This document shows, one piece after another, positions 1 through 8,000 of a stretch of 39,535 bases of DNA. The position numbers and the translations under genes are program-made. Position 1 is the stretch's first letter. Each line of letters begins with the position of its first letter. Source of the DNA: CAYMQB01 sp964392665 (GTDB lineage Bacteria; Hydrothermota; E44-bin80); assembly GCA_964392665.1 (NCBI GenBank), contig CAYMQB010000025.1, positions 1 through 39,535 of the forward strand. The letters are read 5' to 3'. The notes under the pieces are model-generated. The model was given only the letters and a program-made list of their open reading frames with translations, ran no database searches and was not told where the DNA came from.

Positions 1-16
1 CATTATATCATAAAAA

Positions 17-41
17 AGGTAACTAATATATCTCATTTTTT
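17..41 (+). repeat. Left copy of an inverted repeat shared with the right end of the window
   Basis: These 25 bases match the reverse complement of 39511-39535 at 22 of 25 positions (seen directly). The shared core ATCTCATTTTTT is identical in both. The similarity stops just inside each copy, and the right copy runs off the window edge. The element could be a dispersed repeat at which an assembly contig broke, or a flank associated with the transposase remnant at the right end. Confidence 0.5.
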
Positions 42-50
42 GATTATAGA

Positions 51-92
51 CCCCTCTTTTTAGAGGGGATTTGAAACACTCGCAATGACAAA
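51..92. repeat. Dispersed repeat fragment with a small hairpin
   Basis: Bases 51-68 form a perfect 7-bp hairpin (CCCCTCT, TTTT loop, AGAGGGG). Bases 78-92 read ACTCGCAATGACAAA, which recurs exactly at 17195-17209. CTCGCAATGACA-type ends are, to my knowledge, common in dispersed non-coding repeats of many bacterial genomes. No coding potential is seen here. Confidence 0.45.
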
Positions 93-119
93 TCGAAGCT
101 GAGGTTTGGCGCTGTTTTC

Positions 120-154
120 ACAATAAACAAAGGGGCAACCGTAAGGGTTGCCCC
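120..154 (-). terminator. Probable rho-independent terminator after the cyclophilin lipoprotein gene
   Basis: Read on the minus strand, a 9-bp perfect stem (GGGGCAACC / GGTTGCCCC, 5-base loop) is followed by TTTGTTTATTG. It lies about 22 bases beyond the stop codon of the gene ending at 177. The stem itself resembles a widespread dispersed repeat, so its use as a terminator is an inference. Confidence 0.55.
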
Positions 155-176
155 TACAGTTAGTGTGCAGTTTTGT

Positions 177-803
177 TTACTTTTCTATCATTTCTATTTT
201 CACGGATTCCATAACTATTGGTTTTACCGGCATACCACTTGCATCCACCTTTGCCTTAGCGATTTTATCAACTATATCCATACCCTTGATGACTTCACCA
301 AAAGCGGTGTAGTTTTTATCGAGATGCTTGCATTTTTCTCTTGTCAAACAGATGTAGAATTGGCAACTTGCTGAGTTGGGATCCTGACTACGAGCCATTC
401 CAAGTGTGCCTTTCTTAAATTGGTGGTCGTTGAATTCTGCATCGATATTGTAACCGGCATTCCCTGTTCCATTTCCGAGAGGGTCTCCTCCCTGAACCAC
501 GAAACCGGGGATAATTCTATGGAAAGTTAAGCCGTCATAGAAGCCTTTGCGTGTCAACTTTATGAAGTTTTCCACAGTTTTTGGTGCATCCTTATAGTAG
601 AATTTTGAGACTATTTCTCCTCCATCTTTCATTTTGATAATTACAAGTTCGTCACCAGTGATTTTTTGAGGGGTTTTTTCTTTTGTTTTTGTTGTGTCCT
701 CCACAATATTTTTCTCCTCTGATTTTACCTGTTTCTTTGACTCACCACATCCAGCGGTAATAAGGAAAATGGCGAGTAGAAAGGCAGCTAATCTTAAAAA
801 CAT
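177..803 (-). CDS. Cyclophilin-type peptidyl-prolyl cis-trans isomerase, probable lipoprotein
   Basis: This protein of 208 residues should catalyse cis-trans isomerisation of prolyl bonds in proteins outside the cytoplasm. Residues 1-18 form a hydrophobic signal sequence ending in ITAG before Cys19, a plausible lipobox although its -3 residue is Thr. Residues 20-50 are a charged, Lys-rich linker. The cyclophilin domain covers about 52-206 and keeps the hallmark run FHRIIPGFVVQGGDP, with the catalytic Arg96 and the active-site Phe101 and Gln104. The start is fixed by AAGGAGG six bases upstream of the ATG. It lies 107 bases downstream of tyrS on the same strand and is followed by a likely terminator. 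The family call is secure; anchoring to a membrane by lipidation is inferred. Confidence 0.93.
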   Translation of the reverse strand: MFLRLAAFLLAIFLITAGCGESKKQVKSEEKNIVEDTTKTKEKTPQKITGDELVIIKMKDGGEIVSKFYYKDAPKTVENFIKLTRKGFYDGLTFHRIIPGFVVQGGDPLGNGTGNAGYNIDAEFNDHQFKKGTLGMARSQDPNSASCQFYICLTREKCKHLDKNYTAFGEVIKGMDIVDKIAKAKVDASGMPVKPIVMESVKIEMIEK

Positions 804-910
804 AAAACCTCCTTTTTGGTTTTAGATTCTTTTAAAACAACATTAGGTTTTCTGCGATAATCTTGTGGTTTGATTTGGTCTTCGTATTCTATCATTATGT
901 TTTTCCATTA

Positions 911-2119
911 CTATTGTTTAGGAATCACCTTCAAGAATCTTCTTTTTCCAACTTTCAGCAAGAAGGATTCGGAAAGAGGAATCTCTGCATTTGTATCCGT
1001 TATTCTTTTACCTTGTATTTCCACCCCTCCTTGTTCGATTAATCTTCTTGCTTCGGCATTCGATTGCGCTATATTAGTAGTTGTGAGCAGTTTTACAATC
1101 CACATTTTGGGTTGTATTTCTGCTAATTTAAATTCCGGAATATCATCAGGCAAACCCTTTCTCTTGAAAATTTCTTCGAATTCATTCGCCGAAGTTTCTG
1201 CTTGAGTTCTGTCATAATAGAGTTCGATGATCTCCTTTGCAAGTCTGAATTTTTGGTCCCTTGGATTCGTATTTGCATCTTTCGATTGTCTTCTTAGTTT
1301 CATCATCTGGGTTTTATCATAGGAAAGCACAAGTTCGAAATAGGTTTCCATCAAAGAGTCCGGAATCGACATTGCCTTTCCAAACATCTGTCTTGGTGAT
1401 TCGGTTATTCCTATGTAGTTTTCGTAACTCTTACTCATCTTCATCTTTCCATCCAGCCCGACGAGAAGAGGCATTGTAAGAACAACTTGAGGAGTCATAC
1501 CCATTTCTCTCATTATTTCTCTTGCTATCATAAAATTGAATGTTTGGTCCGTTCCACCAATTTCAACGTCAGCCTTAATTGCAACCGAATCGTAAGCCTG
1601 GAAAATTGGATAAAGGAATTCGTGCAGGAATATGGGCTGCCGTTTTTTGTACCTGTTTGAAAAATCGTCTCTTTCAAGCATTCTTGCGACCGTGATACTG
1701 GAAGAAAGCTTGATTATTTGGGATGGTGTGAGCTTTGCAAGCCATTCACTGTTATACCTGAACTCCGTTCTATCTTTTTTGAGTATCATAAATACCTGTT
1801 TTGCATAACTCTTCATGTTTTTACTTATTTCTTTGTCTGTAAGTTGGGGTCTTGTTTTCGATCTACCAGAAGGGTCACCTATCTTTCCCGTAAAGTCGCC
1901 AACAATAAGCACAGCGGTATGACCAAGCTCCTGAAAATCTCTTAGTTTTCTCAGTACGACTGCAAAACCAAGATGAATATCGGGTCCTGATGCATCGATG
2001 CCCAGCTTTATTCTGAGTGTTCGCTTTCCGGAAAGTTTGTCGATGAGTTCTTCTACAGGTGTTATTTCGGCTGTCCCTCTTTTAATAATCTCGAGTGATT
2101 TGTCTATATCTTCTTGCAT
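911..2119 (-). CDS. tyrS: Tyrosyl-tRNA synthetase
   Basis: This class I aminoacyl-tRNA synthetase of 402 residues charges tRNA-Tyr in the cytoplasm. The HIGH-type signature is HLGF at residues 49-52, within DASGPDIHLGF. The KMSKS loop is exact at 227-231. An S4 RNA-binding domain fills roughly 340-402. The DASGPDIHLGF form of the signature and the length of about 400 point to the TyrZ-like bacterial subgroup rather than the Escherichia coli TyrS type. The ATG at 2119 has only a weak purine-rich element upstream, but the N-terminus aligns with the family. It follows the SPFH gene with an 97-base gap holding no clear promoter, so co-transcription from the tRNA-Met promoter is possible. Confidence 0.97.
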   Translation of the reverse strand: MQEDIDKSLEIIKRGTAEITPVEELIDKLSGKRTLRIKLGIDASGPDIHLGFAVVLRKLRDFQELGHTAVLIVGDFTGKIGDPSGRSKTRPQLTDKEISKNMKSYAKQVFMILKKDRTEFRYNSEWLAKLTPSQIIKLSSSITVARMLERDDFSNRYKKRQPIFLHEFLYPIFQAYDSVAIKADVEIGGTDQTFNFMIAREIMREMGMTPQVVLTMPLLVGLDGKMKMSKSYENYIGITESPRQMFGKAMSIPDSLMETYFELVLSYDKTQMMKLRRQSKDANTNPRDQKFRLAKEIIELYYDRTQAETSANEFEEIFKRKGLPDDIPEFKLAEIQPKMWIVKLLTTTNIAQSNAEARRLIEQGGVEIQGKRITDTNAEIPLSESFLLKVGKRRFLKVIPKQ

Positions 2120-2216
2120 TGCTTAACTTCGCTTGGTTCGTTAGAAGCGTTTAGAGCGTCAATTTCGTTTATCAAATTCACTGGCATCAGTGCTTTTTTA
2201 CTCTTGCATCCTACTG

Positions 2217-3128
2217 CTACTTCCCTGCTGGCAAATTCAGAAGTGGCGTGAGTTGCTGGTCAAAGGGAGCAACTATAACTGTATTGTTGGGAGAGTCAAT
2301 AAGACCTCCAAGTGTTTGGATATAGTACCATTGAAGGTATCTGCTGGTTAACGAATTTGCAATAACCTTGTTTGCCTTCGATATTCCAGCAGCTTCTATG
2401 GTTTTTCGCTCAGCCTCCTGAGTTTCTTTCTGCAAGACAAACTTCATTTTCTGAGCGTCCTGTTCCGCCGCAATTTTTTCGTCAATAGCATTCTTGACCT
2501 TAGCTGGAAGTTCAACATTTCTTAGAAGGACTTTTTCACATAATACACCTTTTGGAGTGAAATTGGTGTCTAATTCGTTCTTGATATCATCCGTTACTTG
2601 CATTCTCTTAACCGAGTAAATATCCGTAGCATTATACTTTACTGCTGCATTCCTTATGGCGGTTCGTATCGCAGGTCTTACAATTTTATCAACATAGTCA
2701 AGACCTATATTTTTGTATACTTCCGCAGCATTATCAGGTACCAAGTGGTACCACACAGTTACATCCAGTTGAACTCTTAGTCCTTCTGCTGTCAATGACG
2801 TGATGGCATCGTCTCCTTTTATCTGCCCTTCGCCTGCTTTGATACTCATAGTGTAAGCCTGTGTTCTAACAGACATATGTTCAAGTGAAATCAATGGATT
2901 TACGAAGTGTAAACCACTATTGAGTGTTCTTTCCTTTACCTTCCCGAACAGTACTTGAACTCCTACCCGTCCGGGACCGACCATTCTTACCATAGAAAGA
3001 AGCAAGAAAATAACGGCTAACACAAAAGCTGCAGGTGAAAGTATTGGATTCAAATTCTTCACAGATTTTTTTGCTCCCAATAGAATTAGCCCGACGATTA
3101 TGAATACAAAAAATAGAAAAAGTAACAT
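2217..3128 (-). CDS. SPFH/prohibitin-family (band 7) membrane protein
   Basis: This protein of 303 residues has two hydrophobic segments at about 2-18 and 31-48. An SPFH/band 7 domain starts near MVGPGRVGVQVLFGKV, and a helical, Glu/Lys-rich stretch (about 220-255) of the kind used for oligomerisation follows. Relatives (prohibitin, HflK/HflC, stomatin) form ring assemblies at the inner membrane and often modulate membrane proteases; no specific partner is visible here. I place the start at the ATG at 3128, not at an upstream ATG at 3173, because AAGGAGG lies five bases upstream and the upstream start would nearly touch the tRNA. The gene lies directly downstream of tRNA-Met and probably shares its promoter. 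Confidence 0.9.
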   Translation of the reverse strand: MLLFLFFVFIIVGLILLGAKKSVKNLNPILSPAAFVLAVIFLLLSMVRMVGPGRVGVQVLFGKVKERTLNSGLHFVNPLISLEHMSVRTQAYTMSIKAGEGQIKGDDAITSLTAEGLRVQLDVTVWYHLVPDNAAEVYKNIGLDYVDKIVRPAIRTAIRNAAVKYNATDIYSVKRMQVTDDIKNELDTNFTPKGVLCEKVLLRNVELPAKVKNAIDEKIAAEQDAQKMKFVLQKETQEAERKTIEAAGISKANKVIANSLTSRYLQWYYIQTLGGLIDSPNNTVIVAPFDQQLTPLLNLPAGK

Positions 3129-3133
3129 CCTAG

Positions 3134-3140
3134 CCTCCTT
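3134..3140 (-). promoter_or_regulatory. Ribosome binding site that fixes the SPFH gene start
   Basis: The minus strand reads AAGGAGG here, followed by five bases and then the ATG whose last base is 3128 on the plus strand. This rules out the longer reading from 3173. Confidence 0.85.
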
Positions 3141-3177
3141 TTTGTTTATTGATTTCGGTTGATAGTTATTCAAAGAG

Positions 3178-3251
3178 TGGCGGCGAAGGGATTCGAACCC
3201 CTGACACGCGGATTATGATTCCGCTGCTCTAACCTACTGAGCTACGCCGCC
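3178..3251 (-). tRNA. tRNA-Met (anticodon CAT), elongator type
   Basis: The minus strand folds into a cloverleaf: acceptor stem GGCGGCG / CGCCGCC, anticodon stem GCGGA / TCCGC around the loop ATCATAA (anticodon CAT), and T-arm AGGGG-TTCGAAT-CCCTT. The first base pair is G-C, so it is not an initiator tRNA, which would have a mismatch there. The 3' CCA is not encoded. A tRNA-Ile2 that is lysidine-modified at CAT is the alternative; the overall sequence fits elongator Met better. Confidence 0.92.
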
Positions 3252-3263
3252 AAGGGCTGTAGA

Positions 3264-3292
3264 AATATAGCATACGCCAATTTAATTGTCAA
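3264..3292 (-). promoter_or_regulatory. Sigma70-type promoter for tRNA-Met and the SPFH gene
   Basis: Read on the minus strand: TTGACA (3287-3292), a 17-base spacer, then TATATT (3264-3269). The -10 box ends 13 bases upstream of the tRNA 5' end, as expected for a stable RNA gene. Confidence 0.75.
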
Positions 3293-3361
3293 GAAATTTA
3301 ACAGTGAACAACACATTACGGATTTATACAATTTCTAGTAGTTTAAAAAGCCATTTTTTGT

Positions 3362-3390
3362 TTGACTTTTGATTTTATTTGAATTATTAT
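3362..3390 (+). promoter_or_regulatory. Sigma70-type promoter for the 3487-9034 genes
   Basis: TTGACT (3362-3367), a 17-base spacer and TATTAT (3385-3390). It lies about 96 bases upstream of the GTG start at 3487. With the promoter at 3264-3292 it forms a divergent pair in the same intergenic space. Confidence 0.65.
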
Positions 3391-3486
3391 GTTTATGTAA
3401 TGAAAGAAAGAGGGATAAATGTTTGCAGTAAAAATCATGAAGCATATGTAAAATGCAATTGAGTAATTATTCTAAGAAAGAAAATT

Positions 3487-4818
3487 GTGAAACGGAATCA
3501 TAAAAGTTTGGGAAAAATAGGACAATATTTATTTATTAGTATTCTCATTTTTGTAGGTTTATGCTGTACAAAGTATCCTATAAAATTTGAGAAGAATGAA
3601 ATTCCTGATGAGAAAACCGCTGCCCTGGCGGTTGCAAGGATCGATTCGGTTTTGGGATTTACTTACACCTGGGAATTTGGAAGGGACAAGTTGTCTCCAT
3701 TGCCAAAAATGAAAGTGAAACTTTCTGGTAAGGTCGAGGTTCCAAATAAGATATATCTGAAAGGAACCTTGGAAAGCGGTGATATTTCAGAGAAACTCAA
3801 TGTTTACTCTATGGAAGAAAAGGATTACTGCTATAACAAGGGTAAAAAGAAATGGGAAAGCAAAGAAAAAGGTGAATATCCAAATCCCTATGAACAGCTT
3901 AAGCTAATTCTGTCTTTTGGCAATTTCGAATTTGTGAAGTTCGACAAAATTGATGGTGTGGCAAGTTACCTTTTCTCTTTCAAACCGAATGTTTACTTAC
4001 TGGATCCAATTGAAGCAACAAAACCAAAAGGTCTTATCTGGGTCTCGATTGATTCCGAACTGCCGCTCAGAGTGAAAGTTGAAAGTGAAAGAAGATTGAT
4101 ACACTGGGAAATGAAATTGAGTCATTTCAATACATTTGCGAACTTGAACGTTCCTTTTTCTTCTCATAAGTTAGAGATTGTAGGGATAGATTGTAAGGCT
4201 TATGATTTAGGGAATATTAAGAAACGTTTGTTTTTCTTTGATTTTGAAAATCACAATGAAGAAAAGGAAAGCAATGGCAATGTCATTCTCTTTGTTCAGG
4301 CATTAAGTATTACAGATTCCCTTATCAAGGAGATAGTGAAAAAGGGAGAATTAGAAGTTTACCTGGGAGAGTGGCCCAGGGATGCTATTTATTTGCTGAA
4401 GCAAGACACTCTGCTTGTTCAGCAAAAATATGGCAAGGATGCAAAACTGTTTTTCGAAAGAGGAATTGAGACAAAGCCAATAATCGCTTTGAATAAGATT
4501 TTCTCGAATCAAATGTTTGGTTCTTTCCTGCTAAAAAACGACATGCTTGGGAAAGCTTCTATATACGCAGAAGTAAAAAAGGATAATGCGGATAGCCTGG
4601 CAAAGATTGTTGAAGCAAAAAAAGATGAGCCGGCAGTAATTATCATTGATGGCGAAGCAGTTTTAATAACTCGAGTGAGAGACTCCTGGATTGTCGAGAA
4701 TCGAATTACAGTGACAAAAGGGCTGAACAAGTATGAAACCATGTTTTTATTTTCAAGGTTGAAATTTGGTCCGTTAGCAAAAAACTATATGTTTAAGTTG
4801 AACAAGAAGGAGGAATGA
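3487..4818 (+). CDS. Exported protein with a SecD P1-head-like C-terminal domain
   Basis: This 443-residue protein starts at a GTG with a weak AAGAAAG upstream. Residues 12-27 are hydrophobic and end in Cys26-Cys27, so it is probably exported; the lipobox is poor, with Leu at -1, and lipid anchoring is uncertain. The first 260 residues are beta-rich and I do not recognise them. Residues about 265-435 resemble the periplasmic P1 head of SecD: a LIKEIVKKGELEVYL segment, then a segment with PAVIIIDGEAV and a following I-T-V-T run leading to a helix ending SRLKFGPL. These correspond to SecD's LAIVLDGKVISAPV, the ITG strand and the LRSGALPAP helix. No SecD transmembrane segments are present, so it is not a translocase subunit. 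The next gene starts on its stop codon. Confidence 0.6.
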   Translation: MKRNHKSLGKIGQYLFISILIFVGLCCTKYPIKFEKNEIPDEKTAALAVARIDSVLGFTYTWEFGRDKLSPLPKMKVKLSGKVEVPNKIYLKGTLESGDISEKLNVYSMEEKDYCYNKGKKKWESKEKGEYPNPYEQLKLILSFGNFEFVKFDKIDGVASYLFSFKPNVYLLDPIEATKPKGLIWVSIDSELPLRVKVESERRLIHWEMKLSHFNTFANLNVPFSSHKLEIVGIDCKAYDLGNIKKRLFFFDFENHNEEKESNGNVILFVQALSITDSLIKEIVKKGELEVYLGEWPRDAIYLLKQDTLLVQQKYGKDAKLFFERGIETKPIIALNKIFSNQMFGSFLLKNDMLGKASIYAEVKKDNADSLAKIVEAKKDEPAVIIIDGEAVLITRVRDSWIVENRITVTKGLNKYETMFLFSRLKFGPLAKNYMFKLNKKEE

Positions 4819-4982
4819 TGGACAAGAAGTTGCTTGACATTCTTGCCTGCCCGAAATGTAAAGGTGACCTCGAATACGATCAGGAAAATCAGAAACTTCT
4901 GTGCAGGAAATGCAAACTTGCGTATCCCATAAAAGATGACATACCTGTTATGTTGATTGACGAAGCAGAAAAGTTAAAATAG
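4818..4982 (+). CDS. Trm112/YcaR-family small zinc-ribbon protein
   Basis: This 54-residue protein begins MDKKLLDILACPKC and carries two CxxC pairs (Cys11/Cys14 and Cys29/Cys32), the pattern of the Trm112 (UPF0434) family. It ends with the usual YPIKDDIPVMLIDEA. Eukaryotic and archaeal Trm112 activates methyltransferases; the role of bacterial versions is less clear. An ATG also exists at 4815, but AAGGAGG at 4807-4813 spaces best to the ATG at 4818, which overlaps the upstream stop codon (TGATG). Translational coupling to the upstream gene is likely. Confidence 0.88.
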   Translation: MDKKLLDILACPKCKGDLEYDQENQKLLCRKCKLAYPIKDDIPVMLIDEAEKLK

Positions 4983-5089
4983 GATTATCAGGCAATCGAT
5001 GTTAGGTTCTGGGCATTGGACTTGGAATCTGCAGAAGAGTGGATTTTCAAAGACAAATAAACTAAACAGACCAGATAAGTGAGGTTTTG

Positions 5090-8000
5090 ATGAAGAAGTT
5101 AGTCGCTTGCATGTATATAATCTTAGTATTTTCTTCACTGTTTGCCGAGAAGGCAAAAATGTTCGGTTCCAATGAAGATGGTCTAAGATTTGAGATAAAA
5201 ATACCGGATTTTGAAATTAATTCACTGAAATTAAAGGGTAAAAACTATGACAAGATCGAAATACTGGAAATGGGAATGATGAACGAAATATCGAGACCGG
5301 CTCTTCCAGTCAAATACATTTATGTTGCAGTTCCCTTGAATGCGAAGAATGTAGGAATTTATGTCGAGAAACAGGGCAGGCAGGAAATAGAGAATGTGCA
5401 CATCTTACCGGTTTTTCTCGAGCAGTGGACCGGGTCTGAGATTGAGGAAGATCCGGTAGTTTATGAAAAAAATGCGTTTTTCCCTGGCAAAGATTATAAA
5501 GTATTGTATGACAAGGTTTTTTTGCATCAAAGGGTTATGAAACTTGTTTTCCATCCATTTCAATACAATCCCGTTACGAGTAAATTGGTTTCCTATAATA
5601 TTTTAAGGATTCGTATTGAATTTAATCGGGGAAAAGGGGAGAAGGGAGGAGCAAGGTTTATAGGAAAACCAGGGGAAACAAGATTCAAGAATTTGCTTGT
5701 AAACTACGAAGATGCAAAATTATGGAGGGAAACGGGGAAGGTTGGTAAAGGAATGTCTTTGGATTATACTCCGTGGTATAAGGTGGAAATCAAAGAAGAC
5801 GGAATGTATAAAATCGATTACAAGTTTCTAAAAGAGCATAACATAAATCCAGATGATATAGACCCTAGAACGTTCAAGATATTCAATGGAGGGAGTGCCG
5901 TATTAAGTTTTGACACAACGAATTTTCCCGGAGAGAATGATACCATCCCGTATCAAATACCCATATATGTGAATGGTGAGAATGACGGAATATTCGATGA
6001 GGAAGATTTTGTGGTTTTCTATGGGCTTTCTCTTTCCGGGTGGAACAGGTGTTCGGTCAGCAGCAGTGTTCCGCTGTTTTACAATCCGTATACCGATACG
6101 AATATTTACTGGTTATCCTGGGGTGAAACTGAAGGGAAGAGAATGGAGGTAGTTAACGGGGTTCCATCCTTTGGCGAGCCATTCGCTCCTTCATGTTACA
6201 AGCAAATATTACATATCGAAGAAAACAAACTATGTCCTGCTAAATCAGGATTTGGATGGGTATGGGAAGAGATAATTCTTCCATTAACTGTAAATTCTAT
6301 GTCTCGAGATTACTCATTCCCAGTTGAGAATTTATATACGGATAGTTTTGACATTTTCTGCGCAGTGTATGGAGCCACAACCTCTACTCACAGTATAGAG
6401 GTAAAAATGAATGATGTGTATACCTGCGACACATCATGGTCGGGACAGAATTTCACTTCCCCATTTACCTGGACCTGTGGCGGGACCAGTCTCCTGAATG
6501 GTGATAACAAAATTACTTTTCGGGTTCATAAAAGTGGTGGAGGAGACGACATATATCTTGACTATTTTGAGGTGTCGTATTTCAAAAACTTCAAGGCAAC
6601 AACTAACAATGTGTTTTTGTCTACAAAAGAAACGGATCCGACAGATACGACATATGAATTTAATATTTTCGGTTTCACGGAGTCTCCATTAATTTTCGAA
6701 ATTTCCTCACCTTTTGAAGTGAAACGCATAGAAGGTGCAGACTACAACACGGGTAGCGTAAAGTTCCAGGTTTTCATACCACAGAGTGAGAAAAAGGAAT
6801 TTATCGCAACGAAAACATTCAAAACACCTGATAACATAAAGGAAGCGAACCCATATTCACTGAGAATGCAGGACAGAGCAGACTGCATAATCATTACTCA
6901 TAGGAAATTCTATTATGCGGCATTGGACTTAAAGGAATGGAGACAAACACACCTATTGGGAGTTCAAAATCCAGTTGTTAAACTTGTTGTTATCGATGAA
7001 ATTTTTGACAACTTCGGGTGGGGTTTAGACGACCCCGTTGCAATAAGGAATTTTCTTTACTACGCTTCAAAGTACTGGCAGGTACCTCCCGGATATATTG
7101 TGCTTTTGGGAGCAGGTTCATACGATTACAAGAATTTGTTCAATAATCCAATCCCCAAAAATTACATACCTGTGCACGAAACCAATGATTATGTGCATTT
7201 TCAGGCATTAATGAACGAAAATCCCTGTTATGAAGATTTCTTCGCTGATTTTACAGGTGACCTGTTAGCTGATATACCCATTGGAAGATTAACCGTCAAA
7301 ACGGAAGAAGAAGCAGCGGATGTGGTTGACAAAATTAAGAAATATGAAATGGGTAACCACGGCGATTGGAGGAATAAGGTCATTTTGCTTGCAGACGATG
7401 AATTCGATAGTAAAGGTATCGATGGACTTTATAAATTTCATGTCGCTGGAACCGAGGAAATTTCTGATTCTATCCCTAAATCGTTTGACAGGGTCAAGGT
7501 TTATCTAACTGAGTATCCTGGTAGTAAACCTGGTGTGGTACCTCCTGGAACCAAACCTCAGGCAAGGGCGGCACTTATAGATGCAATAAATAATGGTGCT
7601 CTATTCGGAACATACCTGGGTCATGGTAATTTGGAACAGTTAGCCCATGAACTTGTTTTTTATAGTCCTTCGGATATTGGAATACTGGAAAATGATTATA
7701 GAGAATCTTTCTTTTATTTCGGATCCTGCAGTGTTGGAAACTTCGATAGAGTTGAAAAGGAAAGTATCGCAGACCTGTTGCAGAAAAAAGGCAAACGCGG
7801 CGCAATTTCCACACTCGCCTGTACCAGAACATCGGGCTACCCGAGTATTACTACGTTTGGCAGAGAACTTGCACTCAATATTTTGGGTAACCATAGTCTG
7901 ACTATTGGAGATGGTGTCCTTTTATCAAAAAAGCATACAAATTTTGGTAAAACATATGCGTTATTTGGTGACCCTGCAACTGCGATCTACCCTGACACTA

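Noticed and set aside
3129..3173. Upstream start of the SPFH gene
   Set aside because: AAGGAGG lies inside this stretch, directly before the ATG at 3128, and the upstream start almost touches the tRNA.
7575..7901. Open frames of about 85 codons on both strands inside the C25 protease gene
   Set aside because: They are shadows of the conserved peptidase domain and lack start signals.
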